Part shown: positions 34,941 through 42,887 of the stretch, piece by piece
Layout of the letters: each line of letters begins with the position of its first letter
Position numbering within the stretch: the stretch's first letter is position 1
NCBI RefSeq assembly: GCF_042726155.1
Contig: NZ_JBHXHV010000001.1
Location: 1 to 64,000 of the forward strand
Source: Leucobacter sp042726155
GTDB taxonomy: Bacteria > Actinomycetota > Actinomycetes > Actinomycetales > Microbacteriaceae
Reading direction: 5' to 3'
Length of the DNA stretch: 64,000 nucleotides
Notes under the pieces: generated by a model
The model's database searches: none
What the model saw: the letters and a program-made list of their open reading frames with translations, nothing else
Told to the model about the DNA's origin: nothing
Position numbers and translations under genes: made by a program

Positions 34941-35438
34941 ATGAAGCCAACATGGAGCTTCCGGCCGAGCGACAGCTCTGACGCGAAGTGGATGGCCGAG
35001 GTGCGGGCCGAAGTGATGCGCCCCGACCTCGAACGCCTCGGTCGCTTCGATGCGACGCGGGTGCGGCAGCGCTTTCTCGACGCCTTCGCACCGGAATACA
35101 CGCGTGTGATCGAGGTGGACGGTCACGATGCAGGGCTCGTCGCGATTCGACCCGATGCCGAGAGCTACTGGATCGAGCACTTCTACTTGGCGCCGCACCA
35201 CCAGGGTGCGGGTATCGGCGGCGAAGTGCTCACCTATCTACTCTCTGACCCTGGGTACGCAGGGCGAGTCTTCCGGCTAAACGTGTTGCAGGGAAGCTCG
35301 GCGCGCCACCTGTACGAACGACACGGCTTCGAGCTCGACCACGAAACCCCCATGGACATCTACATGCACCGCACCCCACCCTCGCACACCCCCACCCCGG
35401 TCGAGAGCACTGAAATGGACCGTAAGTCACGGCAATAA
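34941..35438 (+). CDS. GNAT-family N-acetyltransferase
   Basis: A 165-residue acetyltransferase. The acetyl-CoA loop is LAPHHQGAGIGGEVL (about residues 83-97), and the C-terminal strand pattern RLNVLQGSSARHLYERHGFELDHE is standard GNAT. The last 25 residues are a Pro/Thr-rich tail. It lies 26 bp after nucS and may be cotranscribed. The acceptor is unknown. Confidence 0.9.
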   Translation: MKPTWSFRPSDSSDAKWMAEVRAEVMRPDLERLGRFDATRVRQRFLDAFAPEYTRVIEVDGHDAGLVAIRPDAESYWIEHFYLAPHHQGAGIGGEVLTYLLSDPGYAGRVFRLNVLQGSSARHLYERHGFELDHETPMDIYMHRTPPSHTPTPVESTEMDRKSRQ

Positions 35439-35564
35439 CGGCCATTTGCGTGCGTTGGATGAATTGCACAGGCGATGCATGTTTCAGCATGAAGATGACT
35501 AGCCCAGCGTCGAATTTACGGCGTGGAATTTCTTTGGTCCCCCACCTGTGGAATGCTGTCGATC

Positions 35565-35894
35565 ATGGGGTATTTGATTCATGGGGGCCATGAGTACGAG
35601 TTCGAAGACCGACTTCTGCTGCACTTGAAGTTCGTGATCGGACAAAAACTACGTAAGCAGGAATGTTTCTTCCTGAGCTGGCACAGGGGAACGGGTGAGG
35701 GCAGCGGGCGGGTTTCCGTCTGGTTGTCGCCCTACGTAACGGTGGCGTTCCGGTTCTCGGGCAGCCGCGAGCCGGAATACAACCAGATCTGGTTGAAAGC
35801 TCTCACCGCGCTTGCGCACACGCCGCGCGGCCTCGTCGTCATCTCAGAGGACGACGCCGAACGCTATGCGAAGAAGAATCCAGATCTCGTCTGA
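35565..35894 (+). CDS. small conserved Microbacteriaceae protein (DUF7882-like)
   Basis: A 109-residue protein starting MGYLIHGGHEYEFEDRLLLH. The middle has FFLSWHRGTGEGSGRVSVWLSP and the end TPRGLVVISEDDAERY. This pattern is, from memory, a small family found mainly in Microbacteriaceae, often listed as DUF7882 and sometimes misnamed ATP-dependent DNA ligase. I choose the ATG at 35565 because the family begins there; an ATG at 35523 adds 14 residues. No catalytic motif is visible and the role is unknown. Confidence 0.8.
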   Translation: MGYLIHGGHEYEFEDRLLLHLKFVIGQKLRKQECFFLSWHRGTGEGSGRVSVWLSPYVTVAFRFSGSREPEYNQIWLKALTALAHTPRGLVVISEDDAERYAKKNPDLV

Positions 35895-35930
35895 GCTCAT
35901 CTCGTCTGAGCTCATCACGTCTGAGCTCGT
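35886..35930. repeat. 15-bp tandem repeat, three units
   Basis: Two identical units (ctcgtctgagctcat at 35886 and 35901) and a third with two changes at 35916 span the stop codon of the small DUF7882-like gene and the following spacer. Each unit repeats tctgagctc. It looks like a local duplication without coding value. Confidence 0.85.
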
Positions 35931-35953
35931 CACGGTGACGTCGAGCGGCCACC

Positions 35954-36250
35954 TCAGGGCGCGAGGCGCTCAGCTACCCAGCTGACGCCCTCGCGCCGCA
36001 CCGCGAGTTCGAGCTGTTCGGCGCCACCGTCGCGCTTCACCGTGCACCGCCAGCCGGTGTGACGCTCATCCGAATGCGTAATGAGCGGGTGCATGTGCCC
36101 ATCGGGCACCTCGATAATGGGAAGCGGGTCGCCCTCGACCCGCCACCTGGAACGCTCAAATACGAGCCGCGCTGGCCGACCCTCGACCAACCAGACGACG
36201 ACGGTGTCGTCGCTCATCGACATCTGTGGACCGATCACTGTTTCGAACAT
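35954..36250 (-). CDS. small conserved protein (DUF6504-like)
   Basis: A 98-residue protein. DDTVVVWLVEGRPARLVFERSRWRV and the later HTGWRCTVKRDGG resemble the actinobacterial DUF6504 family, from memory. It has no membrane segment or known active site. The start may be the ATG at 36250 or one of the following internal methionines (MSMSDD), which would shorten it by about ten residues. Function unknown. Confidence 0.72.
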   Translation of the reverse strand: MFETVIGPQMSMSDDTVVVWLVEGRPARLVFERSRWRVEGDPLPIIEVPDGHMHPLITHSDERHTGWRCTVKRDGGAEQLELAVRREGVSWVAERLAP

Positions 36251-36289
36251 ACGTTCGAGTGTAGACGCATCGATCCCACGACATGCCGA

Positions 36290-36754
36290 CTACAGTGACG
36301 CAAGCAATTCGGCATTCCGCCACGCAATCAGACCGCGCAGATACGGCACCAGCACGACGTCCTCGACCAACCCACCAAAGACTGGCGACGCGAGCGTAAT
36401 CGTGTCGCTCATGCGGGTGCCCATGCGCGCGCCCACAGCCGCATCAGCACCAATCGCTTCAAAAACGTGCTCGTGCCGGAAACGCCGAAATGGCCCGGCA
36501 ATCTGCTCATCAACAAACCTGAGCGGTGCCTCGAGCTCGGTAATGCGCGAGGTCATCGTGAACCAGACGCCGAAGTGCCGCGCCCGCCACGTCACGTGCT
36601 CGCCCAGCCCGATCGATCCCGACGTCACCCCACCGATCGCCCGCTCGCGCGACCGTGCCATCGAGGCGACGTGCCGATCAATATCGAGCGAGGCCGCGAA
36701 GAGCACCTCCGGCGGCACGTCGGCCACGGTCACCAGGGTGAAGGATCGGGTCAC
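36290..36754 (-). CDS. SRPBCC (START-like) family protein
   Basis: A 154-residue protein with the START/Bet v1-like pattern: FTLVTVADVPPEVLFAASLDI at the N-terminus, a central HVTWRARHFGVWFTMTSRI, then a helical C-terminus ending RGLIAWRNAELLASL. This resembles the SRPBCC 'polyketide cyclase-like' group that binds hydrophobic ligands. The GTG start at 36754 lies 6 bp after the stop of the small membrane protein gene, so the two form an operon. The ligand is unknown. Confidence 0.82.
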   Translation of the reverse strand: MTRSFTLVTVADVPPEVLFAASLDIDRHVASMARSRERAIGGVTSGSIGLGEHVTWRARHFGVWFTMTSRITELEAPLRFVDEQIAGPFRRFRHEHVFEAIGADAAVGARMGTRMSDTITLASPVFGGLVEDVVLVPYLRGLIAWRNAELLASL

Positions 36755-36760
36755 CCGTGT

Positions 36761-37030
36761 TCACTCCCCCGCTGCGCCCGGCTCAGGGTCAGCGCCAGTG
36801 AGCTCGCGGCGATCCAAGCCGAAGTGAATGAGCAGCGCGCCCGCGAGAAACACCGAACCCGTCGTCGTGCCGACCGTCCCGATGAAGCTCACGAGCCCCA
36901 TGAACACCCAGTAAAAATCATTTGCGCCCACGAACGCCGGAGTCAGGAAGTTGAGGGCGTAGCTACACAGGAACGACAGCACCATGATGCCGACGCCTAC
37001 CCAGGCGAGTACTTTCAGGTTCTTCCGCAC
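36761..37030 (-). CDS. small membrane protein
   Basis: An 89-residue protein with an N-terminal membrane segment (VLAWVGVGIMVLSFLCSYAL), a second near residues 40-70 (VFMGLVSFIGTVGTTTGSVFLAGALL, possibly two passes) and an acidic cytoplasmic-type tail. I recognise no family. It is the first gene of a pair with the SRPBCC gene. Confidence 0.7.
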   Translation of the reverse strand: MRKNLKVLAWVGVGIMVLSFLCSYALNFLTPAFVGANDFYWVFMGLVSFIGTVGTTTGSVFLAGALLIHFGLDRRELTGADPEPGAAGE

Positions 37031-37080
37031 GCGACCACCCCTCAGCTGCGGCGCTCGTCGAAACGCACAGCGCCTGAGCC

Positions 37081-37869
37081 CTACGCTAACGAACTCGTCG
37101 CGTTTCCCATACCCGCTGATCGAGTCCCCAAGAAGTCCAGGATCATCGACGCCACCGGCTCTGGGCTACGAATCATTGCCTCGTGACCCCGATCCGGGAT
37201 CTTCTCCATCGTGCCGTCTGGCAGAGCCGCTGCAACCTCGGCCACCCAGTCGAGCGGGCAGACGCGGTCGACCTCGCCGCTCAGCACGAGCGTGGGCACC
37301 TCGATGTGCGGGCAGATCGCCTCGATGCGGTGCGCCAGCATGAACCGCAGCTTGTTCAAGAACCACTTCGGGCTCGTCTTCGCGTACTCCCACATGCCGA
37401 GCAGCAGCACCCGGGGCGTCTCTCCCGCAAGGTCTTGAACCATGCGCAGCCCCTGGCGGATCGCCGTGCGCTCGTGCCGATTCACGGTCGGGGCAATGAG
37501 TACGAGTGCCTCGACGAGCTCGGGGTGCCGGTACGCGACCTCGGCAACAATCTGCGTGCCCATAGAGTGCCCGACGAGTACCGCCCGCCCCGGCACCCGG
37601 TCGCGCACGAACTGCGCGATGACCTCGGCCGTCTCTTCGAGCGTCGCGACCGTGCCCGGCTCGGGCGAGTCGCCGAACCCCGGCAGATCGACTGCGAGCA
37701 CTCGCGCGTTCGCCGAGAGCTCTTCTCCGACTCCCGCGTACACAACGCGTCCCATGCCGATGCCGTGTATCAGCACAAACACGCGATCGCCGCCGTCGAC
37801 TGGGCCACTCGTCTCCGTGTAGGCCATCGTCACCGGGCCGTGTTCGTAGGTCAGATCACGCGAAGCCAT
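37081..37869 (-). CDS. alpha/beta hydrolase, coupled to the BioQ-like gene
   Basis: A 262-residue alpha/beta-hydrolase. The oxyanion HG is in LIHGIGMG, DLPGFGDSPEP is the next hallmark, the nucleophile Ser lies in GHSMGTQ, the acid in LSGEVDRVCP and the histidine in IPDRGHEAM. It starts at 37869, 14 bp inside the 3' end of the TetR gene, so translation is coupled. That link raises the possibility of a BioH-like esterase acting in biotin precursor synthesis, but the family is broad and sequence alone does not settle it. Confidence 0.88.
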   Translation of the reverse strand: MASRDLTYEHGPVTMAYTETSGPVDGGDRVFVLIHGIGMGRVVYAGVGEELSANARVLAVDLPGFGDSPEPGTVATLEETAEVIAQFVRDRVPGRAVLVGHSMGTQIVAEVAYRHPELVEALVLIAPTVNRHERTAIRQGLRMVQDLAGETPRVLLLGMWEYAKTSPKWFLNKLRFMLAHRIEAICPHIEVPTLVLSGEVDRVCPLDWVAEVAAALPDGTMEKIPDRGHEAMIRSPEPVASMILDFLGTRSAGMGNATSSLA

Positions 37870-38485
37870 GAGAGCAGGGTACCGTGAGCCCGGCAACGAC
37901 AATGTCGAGCCCCCGCTCGAAGGAAGCGTCGAGATCGGCTGCGGGATCCGCGTCTGGTCGTGTGGTCTGGACCCCATCCGCGGCACCACTGTCGCCGTCG
38001 CCGCCCCCCACGAGGCCGCCGAGCGCACCGAGCGCCGCCGCCTGGCGATGCGTCTGCGTCGCCTGCGCGTGGCCGAATGTGTAGAGCAGCAGCGTGCGCG
38101 CGCCGTCGGCCCCGACGAGTGCTGCGAGCCGTCGCTCGACGGCCGACGATCCGAGTCGAAACGCGGCCGCGGTCGCCACGACATCCGCCCCGTCACGCAC
38201 CTGAAGCATCGCACCCCGCAGCGCGAGACAGATGAAGCGCGCGCGGTCGGTGTCGTCGGACGCGGCAGCATCACTCACAGAGAGCAGCTCAGGATCGGGC
38301 ACCGCGGCGACAATCTCGTCGGCCATGAGCGCGAGCAGGCTCTGCTTGTTGGGAACGTGATGGTACAGCGCGCTCGGCTGCACATCGAGCTCGGCGGCGA
38401 CACGACGCATTGAGCATCCTTCGAGACCCTGAGCGTCGAGCACGCGCAGCGCTGCGGCGACGACATCGGAGAGCGTGTTGCGCAT
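37856..38485 (-). CDS. bioQ: TetR-family regulator, probable BioQ
   Basis: A 209-residue TetR-family repressor. The N-terminal helix-turn-helix is GCSMRRVAAELDVQPSALYHHVPNKQSLL (about residues 23-51), and a helical ligand domain follows, with a Gly/Asp-rich insertion around residues 155-185. The name rests mostly on its binding sites: two copies of the BioQ box TGAAC-N3-GTTCA lie between it and the bioYMN operon. BioQ is the biotin regulator of corynebacteria and mycobacteria. It should repress biotin genes when biotin is plentiful. Confidence 0.82.
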   Translation of the reverse strand: MRNTLSDVVAAALRVLDAQGLEGCSMRRVAAELDVQPSALYHHVPNKQSLLALMADEIVAAVPDPELLSVSDAAASDDTDRARFICLALRGAMLQVRDGADVVATAAAFRLGSSAVERRLAALVGADGARTLLLYTFGHAQATQTHRQAAALGALGGLVGGGDGDSGAADGVQTTRPDADPAADLDASFERGLDIVVAGLTVPCSHGFA

Positions 38486-38506
38486 TTCCCCAGCCTAGCG
38501 CTAACC

Positions 38507-38534
38507 TGAACACTGTTCACCAGAACACTGTTCA
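38507..38534. promoter_or_regulatory. two BioQ-type operators
   Basis: The first site is tgaacactgttca (38507-38519), a perfect match to the published-type TGAAC-N3-GTTCA box. The second is agaacactgttca (38522-38534), with one base changed. Together they form a larger near-perfect 16-bp inverted repeat (38503-38538) between the divergent TetR gene and bioY. Confidence 0.8.
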
Positions 38535-38615
38535 GGTTGGTGTCATCACCGGCCGCCGAAGCGCATCGAACACCACGCGCGCACTACGCTGCGCACGACA
38601 CACTCCGGAGGCATC

Positions 38616-39260
38616 GTGACCGCTACTAACCCAGCCGCCCCGCCGCACGAGGCGCCGAACGAGACGCCGCACGACACTGCAACGCATGCCGCGCCCCGCC
38701 GCCGCAGCGTCGCGACCGACCTCGCTCTCATCGCCACATTCGCGGCGCTCATCGCCGTCTGCGCCATCATTCCCGGCATCAGCCTCGGCCCCGCCTCGAT
38801 CACGCTGCAGACACTCGCGGTGTTGCTCTCGGGCGCGGTGCTCGGTGCCAATAGAGGGTTGCTCGCGGTGCTGCTCTACATGGCGGTCGGCGCAGCCGGT
38901 CTTCCTATTTTCAGCGGCGGCTCGGCCGGGCTCGCGCCGTTCGCCGGGCCGACCATTGGCTACCTCGTGAGCTTTCCGCTCGCCGCGTGGCTCACCGGCT
39001 TTATCGTTGAGCGTCTGCCGCGGCGCAAGATCGCCACGAGTGTGCCGCTGATCTTTCTTGCCGGTCTGATCGCAAACCTCGTCTTCGTGCACCTCCTCGG
39101 GCCGCTCGGCCTCGCGTGGCGTGCTGACATGACCATTGGCGCGGCTTTCCTGTTCGACCTCTCCTTCTGGCCCGGCGACCTCATCAAGACGCTACTCGTC
39201 GCCATCATCGCGACCGCGGTGCATCGCGCCTTCCCCGCCCTGCTACCCTCTCGTCGATGA
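38616..39260 (+). CDS. bioY: biotin transporter substrate-binding subunit BioY
   Basis: A 214-residue membrane protein. After a Pro/His-rich N-terminal tail (about 30 residues) come six membrane segments. LGPASITLQTLAVLLSGAVLGANRGLLAVLLYMAVGAAGLP and FSGGSAGLAPFAGPTIGYLVSF are the biotin-binding signatures of BioY. The GTG start follows GGAGG. It is the S-component of an ECF transporter; the ATPase gene overlaps its stop by 4 bp. Confidence 0.96.
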   Translation: MTATNPAAPPHEAPNETPHDTATHAAPRRRSVATDLALIATFAALIAVCAIIPGISLGPASITLQTLAVLLSGAVLGANRGLLAVLLYMAVGAAGLPIFSGGSAGLAPFAGPTIGYLVSFPLAAWLTGFIVERLPRRKIATSVPLIFLAGLIANLVFVHLLGPLGLAWRADMTIGAAFLFDLSFWPGDLIKTLLVAIIATAVHRAFPALLPSRR

Positions 39261-40099
39261 CCACTGACGCGCACGCAGCACCCGCGGCACCCGGCTCGAA
39301 TGAGTCGGGTGCCGCGGGTGCTGTCGCGGGTCGCGCTGCGGCGCAGAGCGCGGTGCACCTGCGCGACGTCATCGTGACAGCGCCAACCGCGACGGAAGAC
39401 CTCACGATCTTGCGGTTGACCACGCTCTCGCTCACCGAACGCCGTGTCTCGATCATTGGCGGTAACGGGTCGGGCAAGTCGACGCTCGCGCGACTTGTCA
39501 ACGGGCTCGTCGAGCCCGCAGCGGGTTCCGTCGGGATCGAACTGGGCGAAGAAGATGCGTCGGCTCGAATGCTCGACACCCGACACGACGGGGCAGCCGT
39601 GCGCCGCCGCGTCGGCTTCGTCTTCACCGATCCCGCCGCGCAACTCATCATGCCGACGGTGATCGAAGACGTCTCGCTCTCGTTTCGCCGCAGCCACCCC
39701 GACAAGGCTGAGCGCCGTGCCGCGGCCCTCGCAGCACTCGAACGCTTTGGGTTGCAGCACCTCGCCGACCACAGCGTGCACACGCTCTCAGGCGGGCAGA
39801 GACAGTTGCTCGCCATTACGTCGGTGCTCGCCACTGACCCCGCGATCCTCGTCGCAGACGAACCCACGACCCTGCTCGACCTGCGCAACGCCAGCATGAT
39901 TGGCGACCTGCTGATGTCGCTGCCGCAGCAGGTCATCGTCGTGACCCACGATCTCGACCTTGCCGCCCGCGCCGACCGCACGCTCGTGGTCGAAGACGGC
40001 CGCGTGGTGTTCGATGGAGCGCCCGCCGCCGCGATCGCGCACTATCGACGCGCGGCGACCCAGCCACCCGATCACCTCAGCACCCCGATCAGCCGGTGA
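39257..40099 (+). CDS. bioM: biotin ECF transporter ATPase BioM
   Basis: A 280-residue ABC ATPase. Walker A is GGNGSGKST (about residues 68-76), the Q-loop is FVFTDPAAQLIMPTV, the signature is LSGGQRQLLAI and Walker B is ILVADEPTTLLD. PAAQLIMP in the Q-loop region is typical of ECF ATPases. The first 35 residues are an unconserved Ala-rich extension. It works with BioN and BioY at the membrane. Confidence 0.94.
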   Translation: MTTDAHAAPAAPGSNESGAAGAVAGRAAAQSAVHLRDVIVTAPTATEDLTILRLTTLSLTERRVSIIGGNGSGKSTLARLVNGLVEPAAGSVGIELGEEDASARMLDTRHDGAAVRRRVGFVFTDPAAQLIMPTVIEDVSLSFRRSHPDKAERRAAALAALERFGLQHLADHSVHTLSGGQRQLLAITSVLATDPAILVADEPTTLLDLRNASMIGDLLMSLPQQVIVVTHDLDLAARADRTLVVEDGRVVFDGAPAAAIAHYRRAATQPPDHLSTPISR

Positions 40100-40103
40100 C
40101 GCG

Positions 40104-40787
40104 ATGATCTCCGCCTCACCGCTCGGCGAATACATCGCCCGCCAGAGCCCGCTGCATCGACTCAGGCCTGGCGCGAAACTGCTCGGCCTCTTCGCGTTCG
40201 CGATCGCGATCATGGCGACTGGCGGCCCACTGTTCACCACTGGGGGATTGGTCATCGGCGTGGTGCTAGCGGCACTCGCCGGTCTGCGCGGTCGCGAGTT
40301 CTGGCGGGTGTCGCGTCGCTTCGCCCTGATCGCCGTGCCGCTCCTCCTGTTTACCTCGACGAGCGCGGCATTCGCAAGAGACGGCGGCTGGGGGGCGAGC
40401 GGTCTCATAGTGCCGAGCGCCGACGCCTGGGCCGCCGGTTTCGCTCGCGGCTACTCCGTGATCGGCGACCTGTTTGCGTTGATCCTCGCCGCGAGCACCG
40501 TCACCGCGAGCACCGCCGTCGACGACATGCTCGACACCATCACCTGGCTGATCGGGCCGCTCAGGCGCTTCGGCGCGAAGCCGGAGCGGGTTGCCCTCGC
40601 ATTCTCGCTCGTGATCAGAGCGATCCCGAGCATCCTCGGCATCGCCCACGAGACTGCCGCGGCCGCCCGCGCGCGCGGGCTCGAACGCGACCCGCGAGCG
40701 CGCGTCGTACCGCTCGTGTTGCGCACGGTCGCGCATGCGCAGCTCACCGGCGAGGCACTCGCAGCGCGCGGCATCGGCGAGGAGTGA
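40104..40787 (+). CDS. bioN: biotin ECF transporter T-component BioN
   Basis: A 227-residue membrane protein. It starts at the ATG at 40104, 4 bp after bioM. After SPLHRLRPGAKLLGLFAF, the usual CbiQ/EcfT entry, come about five membrane segments. The coupling helices carry AAARARGLERDP, matching the ARG motif that contacts the ATPase. It completes the bioYMN operon. Confidence 0.94.
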   Translation: MISASPLGEYIARQSPLHRLRPGAKLLGLFAFAIAIMATGGPLFTTGGLVIGVVLAALAGLRGREFWRVSRRFALIAVPLLLFTSTSAAFARDGGWGASGLIVPSADAWAAGFARGYSVIGDLFALILAASTVTASTAVDDMLDTITWLIGPLRRFGAKPERVALAFSLVIRAIPSILGIAHETAAAARARGLERDPRARVVPLVLRTVAHAQLTGEALAARGIGEE

Positions 40788-40805
40788 ACGCGTAGGCTGG
40801 TGCCC

Positions 40806-41267
40806 ATGACCGAGCAGCCGCCGATCCCAGATGACGTGCACGCCGACTACGCGAACGAGGCGGTGCGTGAAGCCCTCAACGCACTGCAGGCCACCCCCGA
40901 TTACGAGCATCTCGCAGCCTTTCTGAATGCGCTACGCGACGGCTACCTCGTCGTCGATGTGACCGGCACACCGTCGAAGAAGCGCGGGCACCGTGCGCGC
41001 ACCATCCGTTCGACGACGGGCAAGCCCGTGCTGCCCATCTTCACGTCGATGGCCGAATTGCGCGCGCTCGCGCCCGCTCGCCGCGGTGAGCAAATCAAGG
41101 GCGCCGTAATGCCCGCCCGCGACGCGCTCGCGCTGATCGGCAGCGACCAATTCGTCGCCGCCGAGTTCGACAAGGCCTCCGCCGCACTCGTCATGCTACG
41201 CAAATACGTCATGCTCGCCTCAGGCGAGGGCGAAATCACGGCCGAGCTGCTCGAGGGCATGCGCTAG
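40806..41267 (+). CDS. SseB-family protein
   Basis: A 153-residue protein with an SseB-type N-terminal domain: LVVDVTGTPSKK, TGKPVLPIFTSMAELRALAPAR and DALALIGSDQFVAAEFDKASA. The family is widespread in actinobacteria and has no settled function. The ATG at 40806 is preferred over a GTG at 40800. It follows bioN by 18 bp and may be read through from the biotin operon. Confidence 0.82.
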   Translation: MTEQPPIPDDVHADYANEAVREALNALQATPDYEHLAAFLNALRDGYLVVDVTGTPSKKRGHRARTIRSTTGKPVLPIFTSMAELRALAPARRGEQIKGAVMPARDALALIGSDQFVAAEFDKASAALVMLRKYVMLASGEGEITAELLEGMR

Positions 41268-41304
41268 CCAGATCGAGCGTGGGCGGGCCAGGTGGGTCCG
41301 TCGC

Positions 41305-41940
41305 CTAAAAGTGCATCTGGCGGAGCGTGCCGTACTTGATGAGGATCGCCTCGAGCTCTGGCAAATCCTTGTACTCGAATTGCACGCGCTTGTTGGCGCC
41401 GTCGGCGATGATGATGTCGGGGCCGTTCGAGAACGTGAGCGTTGCCCACGGCGAGCCCCACACGACGGCGCCGGCGGCGTCACGGGCAGCGACGCCCTCC
41501 GCATCGAAGTCAACGATGACGGCTTTGTTCGTGCCCTTCACCGGGAACGAGACAGGAAACTCGGCGCGCTCCCACGGCTCGAAGTAGACCGACAGACCGA
41601 GTTTCGCCTTCGGCCATCCGGCTCGCAGGCTGCGTCCGACGCGCGACACTCGCAGGTCGGTCGGCACACCCTCGCCATTCGGCCCGGGCACCGGCACAGC
41701 CTCAACAATGCTGCCAGCGGGATGCGCCTGCCGAAACAGTTCTTCTTGGCGCTTGTCGTGCAGTTCCAGGTCAGTACTCTCAAGCACTGGCTGTCCCCCG
41801 GTCCAGCTCACGCGAGTCTGCCAGGTCGGCGCCTCGGCCACACGCTTCTTGCGCGAGCTGCGAATCCCGAAGAAGACGATTGCGACGAGCACCAGCACGC
41901 CGATGCCAAGAAAGATCAGAATGCCGGTGTCATCGCTCAC
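41305..41940 (-). CDS. single-pass membrane protein of unknown function
   Basis: A 211-residue protein with an N-terminal membrane segment (ILIFLGIGVLVLVAIVFFGI) followed by a basic stop-transfer (RSSRKKR). The soluble part, probably cytoplasmic, includes ESTDLELHDKRQEELFRQAHPAG and ends in strand-rich sequence. I recognise no domain. It faces the SseB gene and lies 51 bp after the HdeD-like gene in the same direction. Confidence 0.75.
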   Translation of the reverse strand: MSDDTGILIFLGIGVLVLVAIVFFGIRSSRKKRVAEAPTWQTRVSWTGGQPVLESTDLELHDKRQEELFRQAHPAGSIVEAVPVPGPNGEGVPTDLRVSRVGRSLRAGWPKAKLGLSVYFEPWERAEFPVSFPVKGTNKAVIVDFDAEGVAARDAAGAVVWGSPWATLTFSNGPDIIIADGANKRVQFEYKDLPELEAILIKYGTLRQMHF

Positions 41941-41991
41941 GAAAGTAGCTCCTCAGTCGCGTTTGAGCGGGGCGCATCCCCGCCAGTCGAG

Positions 41992-42567
41992 TTAGACGGT
42001 CTTCATGCCGAACGCACGCACGGCCTGCACGATGCCGAGTACGAGCATCGAGATGCCGAGCAGCAGCCACAGCGTGACCGCGCCGAGCAGCGGCGAGAGA
42101 ATCAGGGTGAGACCGGCGAGCACGCTGATCACGCCGTGAATGATGCCCCAGACCCGGTTCGGCGCCTGCTTCAGCGTGGTGAACGCGAGCACACCCTCGA
42201 ACAGCCACAGCACGCCGACGGTCACCGACAGGAAGATGGTGAGCAGCGCAGCGGTCGCACCGAGGTTGACGAGCATCACGACGCCGCCGATCACGTACAG
42301 CAGCCCGAGCACGATGTGCCCGGTGCGCGCCCAGCCACCGATACCGCGGCCGAACAGCGCGGTGCCGAGGTAGACAACGCCGACGACGAGCGCGTAGGCC
42401 GCGGTCACCGCAGCCACGATCTGCATCGTTACCGCACCCGACTTCGCGGGGAAGAAGATAATCAAGAGGCCCAGCACGACGGCGATGAGGCCACCAATGC
42501 CGAGTGCGGTGCGAAACCCATCGCCCAGTGAAGACTTCTGAGCGGCTCCGGTTGCTTGTGTAGACAT
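41992..42567 (-). CDS. HdeD-family membrane protein (DUF308)
   Basis: A 191-residue protein with six short membrane segments in the repeated DUF308/HdeD pattern (GIGGLIAVVLGLLIIFFP; YVIGGVVMLVNLGATAALLTIFL; VISVLAGLTLILSPLLGAVTLWLLLGI). HdeD proteins are linked to acid resistance in E. coli, but the actinobacterial members are uncharacterised. It is near, though not clearly in, the downstream operon. Confidence 0.9.
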   Translation of the reverse strand: MSTQATGAAQKSSLGDGFRTALGIGGLIAVVLGLLIIFFPAKSGAVTMQIVAAVTAAYALVVGVVYLGTALFGRGIGGWARTGHIVLGLLYVIGGVVMLVNLGATAALLTIFLSVTVGVLWLFEGVLAFTTLKQAPNRVWGIIHGVISVLAGLTLILSPLLGAVTLWLLLGISMLVLGIVQAVRAFGMKTV

Positions 42568-42674
42568 GTGTGCTCCTCGATCGTGTCCCTATGGCACGCC
42601 TTCACGTACCCCCACCCCTCATCATGGCGGAAGCTGAGCGAAAGCACGAGAGGCGTGCACGGGAGATGTGAGAG

Positions 42675-42869
42675 CTAGCGAATCTCCCCGTTAAAGGTCC
42701 ACTGTTCGCGGGGTACCCCTTCGACCGTTACCCAGGTGTCTGGGCGCGCGCCGTCGGGCCCCGTGCAGTACTCAGCGACGAGTGCGTCGACCGCGACCGC
42801 GAGCCGTTTCGCGAGCTCGGGGTCGTTTTGCAGCCGGTGTTCGAACATCTTGATCGTGACGAGCGGCAT
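42675..42869 (-). CDS. 4-oxalocrotonate tautomerase-like protein
   Basis: A 64-residue protein that begins Met-Pro-Leu-Val-Thr-Ile-Lys. After removal of Met the proline would be the N-terminal catalytic Pro1 of the tautomerase superfamily. The length is right for a 4-OT subunit, and EGVPREQW matches the end of such proteins. It starts 18 bp after the PxpC gene and is the last gene of that operon. A tautomerase in a 5-oxoprolinase-type operon is unusual; its role there is unknown. Confidence 0.85.
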   Translation of the reverse strand: MPLVTIKMFEHRLQNDPELAKRLAVAVDALVAEYCTGPDGARPDTWVTVEGVPREQWTFNGEIR

Positions 42870-42887
42870 GGCGTTCCCTCCCTCTTC

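Noticed and set aside
35565..35894. ATP-dependent DNA ligase
   Set aside because: Some relatives carry this name, but the 109-residue protein has no KxDG nucleotidyl-transfer motif.
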